64,000 bases of DNA from Spirodela intermedia (Eukaryota > Streptophyta > Magnoliopsida > Alismatales > Araceae): the NCBI GenBank assembly GCA_902729315.2, contig LR746268.1, positions 8,997,005-9,061,004 of the forward strand. The letters run 5' to 3'. Both the position numbers and the translations under genes were made by a program. Numbering within the stretch: the stretch's first letter is position 1; each line of letters starts with the position of its first letter. Below are positions 23,892 to 35,559 of the stretch, one piece after another. Under the pieces are notes generated by a model, which was given only the letters and a program-made list of their open reading frames with translations, was not told the DNA's origin and searched no databases.

Positions 23892-23893
<2 letters not shown>

Positions 23894-23926
<33 letters not shown>
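23894..23926. repeat. GA microsatellite
   Basis: A GA run of about 30 bp in the CSA-IQM gap. Confidence 0.9.
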
Positions 23927-23928
<2 letters not shown>

Positions 23929-24604
23929 GGCCATATGGTTGTGATCAAGGCCGTCTGACTGGTCGCCGGAAGGCCTGAGGTCGGGCTGACCCGCCGCCGC
24001 AGGTAGGGAGTGGAGGAAAGTTCCCGGTTGCTGGTTAAGGCTGCGTGCCGCAGTTGGTGCGGGCGGTGGGGCGCTGACTCGTTGGGTTGAGTTGGTGTCC
24101 TCAAGTGATTACATTAGAGGGGGAGTGGAGACGAATCTTATTCTAGGTAAAGGTACCCGTACAATTAATGGAGAAGATGCACTCAGTCACAGGGACAGAG
24201 AGAGAGAGAACGACTCAGTACAGGAGTGGGTGACAGGTCAACCACGGACTGATCTGGGTGGATCCTCTCCACTCGTTCACGAAGGATGACTGCGTGGGAA
24301 GGGGGCTAGGAGTCCCCCACCCGCCGCATGGCACCGGCGGTCGCGGTCCAATGGTCTCCTCTCCTCTCTTCATCCAATGACCGTGGGACATCTAACTGGC
24401 ACGCGCTGACTTGGGCGAATGGCGTCGCTCGCCCTTCTTCTAAATGGAAGAGGAAGAGGAGGGCGTCGCCGCCGGCTGGGAATTTCCCCCTCTGTTAACT
24501 TGGGAGCTTATCCTCCACCTCTCCATCTCTCAGACAAATTTCTCCGTAGAATACTTCCAAACTCTCACCGGGTTTTGTCGCTGCTGGAATTAGGAAGCTC
24601 TCGC

Positions 24605-24612
24605 TATAATAA
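24605..24612 (+). promoter_or_regulatory. Candidate TATA box of the IQM gene
   Basis: TATAATAA lies 151 bp before the IQM start codon and is followed by a CT-rich leader. Confidence 0.35.
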
Positions 24613-24755
24613 GGCCCCTCCATCCATCACTTCCCTACCGCAAATCAAATCTCCTCTCTCTCTCTCTCTGTGATAGCCGCCGTCGGCTTCCACTGTCTTT
24701 GTTCCCGGCGACTGCCGAGGTGTCTCCTGTTTCCACAGCAGCTCACCCCTTCGGC

Positions 24756-25657
24756 ATGCCGCCTGTGCCTGCCGTTCTCTACAGCAACTGCGTCATGGCG
24801 TCGGGGGATTTAGGGGAGGGAAAGTGCGGGCCCCTGGCGGAGCATGCCGCCGTGAAGCTCCAGAAGGTCTACCGGAGCTACCGCACCCGTCGAAGGCTGG
24901 CCGACACCGCCGTCCTCGCCGAGGAGCTCTGGTGATGCTTGTCCGGAACTCGCGAGCTCCCCCCATCTCCCTCCCTCTCTCTCTCTCTCCTTCTCTATCT
25001 GTACTTTTCCGAGGGAACAATTCCTCAGGGAAAGAGGAGATTAAGCCGGTTGATTTCGCCTGAATCTTGTGCCTCGTGTATTGGGAAGGTGGCAAGCCAT
25101 CGAGTACGTCCGGCTCAACCACAGCACCATCTCCTTCTTCAACTATCCGCAGCCGGAGACCGTGCAATCTCGCTGGAATCGCGTCAGCTGCAACGCCGCC
25201 AAGGTCTCTCCCCCACCTCCACCCGCAACCTCTCATTCCCATCCCCCTTCGTCATCTTCACCTGTGTTACTCGAGTTTTCCCTTTCGTCTATGAGTTGGT
25301 TAACGGGTCTGCTCAAATCTTACCCCACAGATCGGGAAGGGTGCGCTGGGAAACAAGAACTCGGTGAAGCTCGCCTTCCAGCACTGGATTGAAGCGGTGA
25401 GATTCCGCGCAATCAGATTCTCTTCTTCTCCTCCTTCCGCTTCTTCTTGGATCATCCCCCTATTCTGGGCGTAGCTTCTCCCGAGATTTGGTTTCCTTTT
25501 GATGAAGCCAACGACTCATCGCCCCGTTTCTATCTGGTTGCCGGAGGACAGATCGATCCAAGGCACCGCTACGGCCACAACCTGCACTTCTACTACGAGC
25601 GATGGTGCGAGAGCACCGATGGCCAACCCTTCTTCTTCTGGTGGGTACAGATCCGAG

Positions 25658-25692
<35 letters not shown>

Positions 25693-27081
25693 ACAGCTTC
25701 TTTTTCTTCACCGGATTCCTGATGTGTAGCCACTTTTGCTATCAATCCAGGCTGGACGCCGGCGACGGCAGAGACGTGGACCTCAGAGAGTGCCCGAGAT
25801 CGGTCCTCCGAGAACAGTGCATCCTGTACCTCGGCCCTGTAAGTCGACCGTTCAACCACGGCTCTGGGTTCTGTTTGAACTGGCGGCGCCTGCTGTGAAG
25901 AGCAGCAGCACCCACCATTAGAAATCAATCCCCCACCCACTCAACGAATTTGGCTGTTCGATTCCTCGCAGCAAGAGAGAGAACACTACGAGTACGTTCC
26001 CAGAGGAGGAAAACTCGTCCACATGCAGACGGGAGAGCTCCTCGAGACGACCGCGGGGCCCCAGAAGGGGAAGTGGATCTTCGTGATGAGCACCTCGAAG
26101 AGACTCTACGCCGGCCGGGTAACCCCGAAGAAAAATTTAACGGGAGATCCTCCCGTGCTCTTCTTGGATTATTAGCTTCGACGATTTTTCTCACAGAGAG
26201 CTGTCGCGTTGCAGAAGAAAAAGGGGCGCTTTCACCACTCCAGCTTCCTGGCGGGCGGCGCCACCCTGGCCGCCGGAAGGCTTGTTGCAGAGGCGGGAAT
26301 TCTCAAGGTCGGCATCCCTCGTTCATCGTGTCGGTCTACTTCAGTAAGAACTCATCGCAATTCTTATCTGATCGGAAGCTCGGATTTTTCCTGCCGGGCA
26401 GGCCATCTGGGCGTACAGCGGGCACTACCGACCGTCGCGGGAGAACCTCAACAACTTCCTGGACTTCCTCAAGGAGAACGGAGTCCCCGTTGACGAGGAA
26501 CAGGTGACCCATTTCTCCAACCTTCGAGTCTCATCCGAATCCCTCCGGGTGCCCACATTGATCTCGCCCAACTCCAGGTTTGCTCGTGCTCCAACGAGGA
26601 GTACGAGGATCCAAAGCCGGCCGAGGAGGCGACGCCCGCCGAGGCGCCCGCGGCGGAGCCGGAGGAGGAGGCGGCGCCGCCCGCCCTTCCGCCGCTCCTT
26701 CAAATCCCGGAGGGCATGTCGGCGTTACGAGTGGAGCTGGCGCTGCCAGTCCCAGAAGACGGGTACAAGAGGACGCTCTCGGGGAGGTTCCTGTCGGGGG
26801 GAATTCAGAGCCCGCGGGCGGCGGTGCCTCAGAATGTCATACTGAAGAGGATAAACTCGAGGAAGGAGGCGACGTCGTACCAGCTGGGCCACCAGCTCTC
26901 CCTGAAATGGAGCACCGGCGCCGGCCCGAGGATCGGCTGCATCGCCGACTACCCCACGCAAGTCAGGAAGCAGGCGCTGGAGATCCTCAACCTCTCCCCC
27001 AGGGCCCCAGCTCGCACCCCGCAGCGCGGCTCCTCCTCCCAGCCCCCCAGCTCCCCCCTCGCCGCCCCCCCCCGGTCATGA
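24756..27081 (+). CDS. IQM: IQM-family calmodulin-binding protein
   Basis: The exons are 24756-24931, 25089-25203, 25331-25396, 25552-25640, 25751-25838, 25972-26118, 26215-26307, 26402-26503 and 26578-27081. All phases fit, giving 459 residues. Residues about 31-50 are one IQ motif ([20 protein letters not shown]), a calcium-independent calmodulin site. The rest is the plant IQM core: [32 protein letters not shown] and [23 protein letters not shown] proteins act in stomatal movement, stress and flowering; which member this is cannot be told. The C terminus has a Glu/Ala/Pro-rich linker and a basic end with [18 protein letters not shown]. The start is the first ATG in frame. All introns are short (77-157 bp) and exons are GC-rich. 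Confidence 0.95.
25660..25689. repeat. CT microsatellite in IQM intron 4
   Basis: A CT run inside the 110-bp fourth intron; it fills about a quarter of that intron. Confidence 0.9.
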
Positions 27082-27304
27082 ATCTACAACGTTCCGACGC
27101 AACGGGATTGAAACGGTTTTCCTGTGGGGCATATCGTCGACCAGGTGACGGGGGAGGGAGAGATGGCGAGGGAAAACGTACTACACTTCTGGCGATAAAT
27201 GATTCCTGCCCTGTACACTCACTCGCAGCTGGCAATAAAAACGTGCTCGCTTCGTTTTAAGCACGAGGGGTTGGTTCGTCCTCTCCACGGCGGCGGCGTC
27301 GTTG
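27082..27304. other. Short convergent gap, IQM and polymerase epsilon
   Basis: Only 223 bp separate the two stop codons. An AATAAA for IQM is at 27234-27239, close to the polymerase epsilon stop, so the two 3' UTRs probably overlap (inference). Confidence 0.7.
27234..27239 (+). terminator. AATAAA polyadenylation signal, IQM
   Basis: AATAAA lies 153 bp after the IQM stop codon. Confidence 0.4.
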
Positions 27305-30300
27305 TCAGGGGCCTTCTAGGATCCACGAGACGCAGTCCCGGAGGAGGAGGAACTTCTGGCCGAGGGCGACCTTAAGGAAGACCTGCATTCGGCGGAGGAA
27401 GTCGGCGGAGCTCTCCTCGCACCCGAAGGAGCCGCCGCAGGTGCACTGCTCGGCGAGGTGGTCGGCCTTCACGCCGCGGCACCGCTTGCAGAGCAGGTCC
27501 TGCAGGTGGTAGAGCCGTTCCCGCTGGCGGACGATCTGGAGCAGGGCGCTCTCCATCTGCCCGCGGTCGTAGGGCTGGCCGCACCGAGGCACGGCGCAGC
27601 GCCATTCCTGCTCCAGCAGGGCCGAGTCGCGGCTCAGGTCCAGGTCCCTGCAGTCGTTGCAGTAGCTGCACAGAACCATGCATGAAAAGCGCAGAGGTTT
27701 CTTAATGAGGGGGGATTGAAAGATGGGCGTCATCATATGGAGATAGTTCGACGAGAAGGCTGTGTACTTGCAGAGGGGAGCTCACCTGCAAATGACGTTC
27801 GGGAGGGTGAAGGAGGGGAAAGGGTCGCGGAACTGGGCTTCTGGGGCGAACTCCTTCACTCGGACCAGCTTGAGGAGGTTCTTCCTCATCCTCTGCGAAC
27901 AACCGATCAGGGGATCAGGAGGGTCAAACCCTGTGATTAACGAAGAAATGGGATTCGTGTTTGGGTATAGAGCTCGAGGGTGAGCGTGAACCCACTAGAA
28001 TATCATGCTCAACGTGCTGGTCGAGAGCGAGGACAGCGCAGACGTGCTTGATGAACTCCAGCGCGGGATCACCATTGGGAGCGTCAGCCTGAGCCGGTCC
28101 GCCGGCGTTACCGCCGTCAGTTCTGCTCCTCTTAAAGTGCAGAAGGATGTCGTTCACTATCCTGAGGAGTTTCTCCGTAAAATACCTGCTGATCTGCCAC
28201 ACGAGGTTGAACCAAGCTGCTGAGTCACGAAGCAAATGGAAGCAAGCAACGAGAGAGAGATGAACTGCTAGAGGAATTTCAACCTGCTCTTTGAGATATT
28301 CTGCAACACGTAATTCAAGTGCCTCCGCAGAGATCAGCGTGATCGGAGTGCTCGAGTCGTCGTCGTCCCTCACGCCGGCTCTCGCAGCAGCCAGTTCCAG
28401 CGAATACTTCCACGGAATGTACAGGAACTCGGAAACGACCAAAATGAAATGGTCCTGTGTCGGGGGGGGGGGGTTTCCATGGAACCGGGGGCGCAGTCAA
28501 CGATATGACGGAGGTATTCTGAAAATCAACGGGCGACAAAGGTTGATGACAGTGGGCCTACCTGGGTCTCCTTTGGCAAGCGCTCAGCGATATTCCAGCT
28601 TGATGCAATGTCAACTCGAGGTTCACTCTCGACACTCTCGCTGTCTGCAGAAGACCGAGCCGTCGATTTGTCCAGTATCCCCCCATAGTTGTACTGCCGT
28701 GTGCATAAAAGGAAGAGTGCATCAAAACCTTAGTGGTGAACGAGTGACGAACTTCATAAAGCTAGCTATGGATACCTGAGGTCCATCCGGGAGCTTTGAC
28801 AAATTACTGAAAAAAAAATGGCCCTCGTGGTGCAGAATCGACAAAGAAAATGGCGGGTGTGAAAGATTGGACAACTCGTATCCATAGAACGTCGGACTGT
28901 TGATCAATGCAGTGGACAACAGTCTGAAAGATTGGCTGTGTGCTGGATGGGAAAGTAGCACTAACAGCCCCTGATTACTTTCAAGGAGAAGATCTATTCG
29001 GGTCCACGTATTAAGCGAGATACTACCCCATGGAGATATAGGAAATTTCCCTGGGAGAAGTACAGCAATGGTTTTTCAAGGAAATACTAGATATCTATCT
29101 CGGCGCGTGGTTCTTGAGGCATCAGGAGAATATGACAATAGAGAAAATATCTACGAGTTTAAAATCTGGGCTTGTGAAAAGAAAACCGGAGATGAGCACG
29201 CAATCAGGTACAGTTCGATCACTACAGTAGAGAATAACACACCTGATCTAGAAACAGTAGGGAATGCCAGAATTGAAGAGGTTCCAACTCAATCCACTCC
29301 AAAAGATCTCTACAGAAGTAAGAAATCCAACCATAAGGAACACAACCGAGAGAAAAATTATGAATGAACGTTCAAATGAATGAATTCATTCCTCGTGAGA
29401 CATACCTTGCCTGCAGAGCTTTCAATAAGCAATCGCAATAAGCTCGTGCTGCTGGCAGATCTGTCTTTCCTGTATCTACAATAATTTTGAAGAAATTTGC
29501 AAAGACAATTGTCGCTCCCAGCTTTCGAAGCTCGGAGAGAAGCAATGCAAAGACCTTCTTCATCAGCTGTCAACAGAAAATCATAGGGAGTCTCTTAGAA
29601 TGGACATAAAATATCAAGGGAGATCGGCCACTCCTCGTGGTTAGGCGGACGGGGGCATTATTTTCGGTTTCTGTTATTCATATTAAATGTCACCATCCCT
29701 TGAGCTCTTTAATCCTTTTACTCCTTCTCCCTGCTCTCCCTCCATCCGAACCTTCTACTTCTCTCATTTCGTTCTGAACCTCCAAGCTAGGGCCATCCAA
29801 TATAACAGTCTAGACAAACGTTTAAAGGCATCTATCGATCTTGCCAGACAATCGCTTCGTGATTTTATCAGTTAAGAGGACTTTGGACATTGAGTTGAAG
29901 CGGGTTCAAGGGATTACCTTATGCAGAACACGATGAATGGCTGGATCATGAAGCTTGGACAGCGGACTGCAAAACAAATGATTGGAAAATTGAATGAATC
30001 AAGTAATGGACGGGGGAAAAAGAGATACTACTATAAATTTATAATGTACAACAGTGGGAACCTGCAAATCCAACGGTACAGATGCTGTAGTACTGCGTCA
30101 GCAAACACATTTCCTGATGCAACAGCATCTGCGATGCATCTCTGAATCAATTGCTTCAATACCCTGAATGCAGAAGCGCACGAACTAAGTTCGTCAAAGC
30201 TGCTGTTATTGTCAGGATCAAATCCAGACATTGCTCCTCCCTCAATTTCATCTATTTGGCTACTCTTCAAAAGCGCATTTACGGCCAGATGATGGATCTG

Positions 30301-33300
30301 AAACACGAGATATTAGTATTTCAACGTTTCCTTGAACATCTCACTGAAGTAAAGCAAAGTGAAAAGGGACAGGCGAATATAATCAGATAGATAAAAATCA
30401 TTGCACCTTCAGCTCAACAGTCACTCTTCTGTACGCCCCAGAATACGTGACGAAAGGATTATCAACCTGTGTTCGGAGAAATTAAGAAATCAAATAAACA
30501 AAGAAAGGAAGACAAGTTGCTCTATTATGACCCTAACTCTGATTTTCAAAAATCATAAAATAAAGTAGAAGCTCAAGATTCTTTTTCAGTATCTTGATCA
30601 GCATTATATGTTTAGATACCGACTTCGTCAATAAATGATGTGTCCTCTTCAACAATTCCTCCCAAATCTGGAACGCCGTCATCTGATATCCAGAGAATCT
30701 ATATATCACAGAGTTTTAACAGTAAATATTAATAAACATGAAGAAAGGGAAAATGTAAGAAGATGGCGATGACACAACTTAATGAAGCCTACAAGTTTGA
30801 TAAGTACAGCTGACAACGTGGTATACATCCGAGGCCATGAAATCAGAAAAAATATTGACGAAGAATAACAAGAAATAGCGCCAAATTATTCTGAAATATC
30901 AATCTATCGATTAGATAATTCAACAAAAAACATAGATAACTCGTATAAAACATCATTCGCCGCAAAGAAAAAAAAAGAGATAAACAAAAGGTATCACGTT
31001 GATATGCAATATGTTTACGCCGGGTGATAAGTTTACATTTTAATGGAAGAGTTTGACGCTCTCATTGGACATCGTGCCAGACATTTCGAGTCATGCCTAA
31101 ACACTGTAATCCATTTATTCATATATGTTTTAAGTGGGGAGGTACGGCATAATATACACTAAAGAACAGAACAAACAGAGTACATATGGTAATCAAGATT
31201 GCAAAAAGGCTTATGTTGCTTCAAGAAGAGGATCTTGAGAAGACAAATCTTATCAAACTTGTACATATGGTATTAAGGAAGACAAATCTTGAGAAGAAAG
31301 AACAATGGTTATATGATCAGAAGAGGATCGGAACGAACATCCGTGTGAAAACGTCATCTTCAAGAAGTTTGGTGACCTAAACAAAATGATTTATGTTGCT
31401 TGAATGCTAACCTGCTGTTTATCACGCAAGGCCCTTGAAAAGAAGACATCAGCGGTAAAAAGAAGCCAATCAGGTTCAAAATTCCCCACAGGCACCTGAT
31501 GCATAAATATTGCCACCAGTTTAAATATTGCCACCAGTTCGGTCAAAGGAGATTCAAGATGAAAAATGAATTTACATGTGCATATCTGGAAAGAAGGATT
31601 CTTTCATTCAACCACTGGGATGATGCAGCACATCGTAGCATGCTGGTCTTTCCAGCTGCAATTTGCCATCCGAGAGTCTAAGTGGAGAGGAGGAAACATA
31701 AATTAAACATTCTGATTTATATTTATACAGTTATACGCATTGTTCGAATATTATAAGAACAAAGTATTAGGCATCCATAAAAAAACCTGATAATTGCTGT
31801 CACGAGCATTGAAAGGAATCTTGATGCATGGAAACTCGTCCAGAGCATGAATATTTGACTTCAAAATACGGTAGTCAACGGATTCGATGACGCACATCAC
31901 AGGCCCAGGATGTTGAGATCTATCCAACAGCCCCTAGAAATGCATCAGTACACATCTTTTCCGACAAACCAACTTGTTCACATACCAATGACACAAATAA
32001 TGGCGAAGTCACGAATGCAGGTGTGAATCAATTGGCATAAAGTAAGGAAGTAGCTTCGTAAAATGAGGGGTCATCAGCTGTGTTTTTAAAGGATAAGTGA
32101 ATAAAACTTCCATGGTTGCATGTGTATCCCCATCACAAGGAGACATCCAAGTGTTATTTCTACTGAAATCTGAGTAAAGAAGGATTTCTTAACCTGTAAT
32201 CAATTAATATTCTCTGCAAATGCTTTTCGGCATTTTCAGTTGTCCTGACATACTCCACCTGCGTAGCATGGAAAACCAAAAATCCAGTAATGATAGAAGA
32301 ACAGTAAAGTCCATGATTTCACACCATAACAATCATCAAACCTTGAAAGTAATCTGATTTTTTGGGGTGCCAGAATTCAGGGACAGTACTTGTGAAGCCT
32401 CCCGAAATTGTCTATCGAGAATGGATGAGGACAATTCTTTGTTTAGGAAAGGATTAACCACCAGTACCGTTATTATCGCAGATGCTGGGAAATAGACAGC
32501 ATATATCCCCCTTCCGTCAGACAAACTGGCACCAAAATAAAGTTCTTAGAAAGACTTTCGTGAAAATTTTCCTCCAAGTAAAACAAATTAATGTGATAGA
32601 ATCATAGAAAAGTTGATTCATAAAATTTTCTCACGTAGATAAAATGGGTTACCTGAAGCCACGGCTAAGTTGTCAAACTATTGCATGCGATGCACAGTGA
32701 TAAACGAAACAAGGTATAACTATAACCAAATATATTAAATCAGGAGGACAAATCACAGGATCAAAGGTTAAAATGAAGTTCTAGGTATATTGTCAAACAT
32801 ACGTGACATGAAGATGGAGTAAAAGTAAAAACATGCCACATACATAAGTTCTCTGGCTATGTGAAATATGCCTTTCACGACTACTACGGAGGTTTTATCT
32901 ATAATTACTTAAATGACATCTTCCCTGAGTCTTTTTTGGCCTAGATATAAATTTCCTATAAAATAGATAGGTAGTTGGTACAGACAGAACCTAGAAAAAG
33001 TGAATTCATTAACCACATGCACCTGTTATACAAGTAACAGAATGGGAAAGCTAGCTCCATGTAAGAACATTCTACGGTCGTCTTCATATGCAATTCACTC
33101 AAATTCCATCCATCTTGGGCATTACGGTGTCTCGCATTCCTATCCACTCTGCAAACACAGCCAAGCTGGATGACAGCATTGAAGTCCAGTCGAACTTTTG
33201 CCTCGTATATCCCCTGACAAGAAATCAATCGATTAAGCAGTGATAACACTTTCTCAAGATTCTGCAAAAGAAACCCAGATAAAGTCATCGTGACCCTAGG

Positions 33301-35559
33301 CCTCTTGTTTCAAATTATTGTTTGAAACACGAATAAGTTTCATTGTCTTTTGTATGGAGGATGAGAAATAGTTAACAGTGCTTGCTAATGATGACGCCAA
33401 GTTTGTCCAAGAAAAATGAGAACAAAATCCTTGATCCAAATTACAGACCAACTAAATAAACTCAACAAATCAAAGATATTAAAATTAGAATATCTTAGCC
33501 CATTTCAGGGTGATAGATAAATTAGAAATCATACTTCAACTTCTGGATCGGCCAGAAGAGCAGCGAGTTTCCTGCTTTCTGCTCTGAATTGTTCTTCTTC
33601 TATTACCACCTGAACCAAGAATAAAGAAAAATTAAAAATGTAATGGCATATCTTACAAAAGTAATTGGATAAAATCCACAAAAACCACGTAAGATTGACG
33701 CACAGGGTACCTCAATGAGATTAAAATTAGGTTTGCCACGAGGAAGAATTTTGTTCACATGCCTTCCCGGAAATTCTTCTGTAATAGGTGCTTTAGAATT
33801 GAGATAGAAGATTCTTGGGACAGTTATAGGAACTTTAAGCATGATTCCTTCGGTAATGACCCATGCAAAAAAGTGACCTGGTTTTGCACTTGGTACAAAT
33901 TGTATAATCTGCCTCAAAAAATTACAGAAAAGGAAAATATAATGGAACCAAAGTAAATATTTAAAAAAGGAAAGCCCAACTGATCTGAGAATGAGGAACA
34001 GACTGCTGTACCTGCCAATGATTGTGGACAAGTAGTAATTCTTGTCTTCTAAAGAATGAGACGGCACCATTCTTGGCTATATTATGTTTATTACTTGTCA
34101 TAGACTCATGATTTCCAGCCATGGCAACAAACTGGCTTGATCCATCCATAGCACCTAACCTGAAATATAAAAAGAATACTGAAGCCGTACACAAGGCAAA
34201 TGCAGGATGAATTCTTGTTTGATTCCTGCTGAAATTGGGACAACAATCCAATCGAGAACATTTTCACTGGCCAATACCATGGTCTATCACATTCTTTGGA
34301 ATCGTGGAATTGCTAAAACTCCATGTTGACGACAATTACGAAAGAATTGATTAAATAACGTACTAAATACCTTGACAGTTAAGCGATTTTGGAATGAAAC
34401 AAGGAAATAAAAAAAAACACAGATTAAATATTGCAGCCTCAAAAATCCAAGTATATTGAGCTCTTTCTAGCATCTGAACAACAAGATGCTTTAATTTTGT
34501 CTTTTCTGCATATAGAACTCATGAATATAAATAATCTAAGGAAACAGTAAATAGTTGGATACGATCTTGAATCCTAAACACCCGATATGGTAATTGATTG
34601 GATGATGACTACTACGAAACGCAAGTATGAAACCTTGTATGACAACATATTCAGTAAAAGTACGAGAATAGGTTCATCGATGCACTTAAACATTTCTACA
34701 AATATAGAAACGGGTAATCATAGTGAATTATACCACGGATTCAGGGAGGCATTATCATTAATTGCATAGGCTCAGGGACGCAGGGAACAAAAGTGAGAAC
34801 TCTCAGGTTTTTGTTGAGATAATACGTAATATTGACCGTTGGTTTCTTCTAAAGATAATCCAGGACTGAAGATCCCCTTATCCTTCTTATCGTAGCCATT
34901 ACAATTGTCATCAATAGTACCTAAATCATGGTCTATTGCTTCTTTAGTATAATTGGGGGTAAGAGTGTCCAAAATGTAAACTAATGGAAACATCGGAGCC
35001 TTCCAAAGCAAAAGCATTTTCCGCAAAATATCCCACCCAAATGTCCATCCTTAATCTAAGGGAAACTAATGAGTCACCTGCGTCGTTTCTTTCTCTCACG
35101 AGTATCTTTCCATTTTCTTTTCTTTGCATCAAGCCATCCTTGATAGTCAACATTTCTGTCAATGCTATCGGTTGAAATAAGATTCTCCATCGGTGACAAG
35201 AGAGGCTGATGTTTTCCGTGTGCACCATCTTCTTGCTGTTGCCGATCTAATGTCTTGCTGCATGGGGAAGATGCATTGGCTAAAAGGTTTTCCTTATTTG
35301 CTGCATAACTGCGAACTGTGGGTCGAGGTCCAACTGTTGAGGAATGGTGTTCCTTGTTCATGATATCCTCCATATCTCCAATAATCATTTCATGGAGTTC
35401 ATGATTTGAGTCGACAGATGCATGGTTTTGCATCGTTCCACCATTGCCTATAGGCCCAAACATGTCGTGTAATTTCTTCTGGCGAAATCTATCGTCCTTG
35501 TCACGAACCTTTTTGTGCAGCCAATCAGGATGGATCACCCTGGGGACTGGATTTGAAAC
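27305..35559 (-). other. Polymerase epsilon exons 29-49: non-catalytic C-terminal half
   Basis: Exons: 35078-35559, 34012-34159, 33711-33908, 33535-33609, 33023-33213, 32342-32525, 32194-32258, 31787-31919, 31576-31677, 31412-31495, 30624-30698, 30407-30466, 30062-30297, 29918-29966, 29406-29566, 29243-29309, 28562-28693, 28284-28454, 27996-28193, 27786-27892, 27305-27665. They encode residues 1124-2215, the inactive polymerase-like half kept in all Pol2 proteins, needed for holoenzyme assembly. Exon 29 is the longest; it includes a low-conservation linker and basic runs (KKRKW, KKRRR) that may be nuclear signals. Exon 36 uses an acceptor at 31920-31921; an AG 14 bp further upstream would break the frame. 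Confidence 0.92.

Larger units (their letters stand above)
22865..24755. other. Divergent intergenic region, CSA and IQM
   Basis: It includes a block of GGCCCA and ATTGG motifs (23050-23450), a GC-rich part around 23500-23850 with ORFs on both strands that match nothing known, a GA run (23894-23926) and the IQM core promoter. No gene is supported. Confidence 0.55.

Noticed and set aside
24699-24755. Longer IQM N terminus starting at 24699
   Set aside because: The codon there is TTG. The first in-frame ATG is at 24756, and plant nuclear genes start at ATG.
25950-26703. Arg-rich ORFs overlapping IQM exons 6-9
   Set aside because: They are out-of-frame readings of GC-rich IQM exons, whose true frame has strong family matches.
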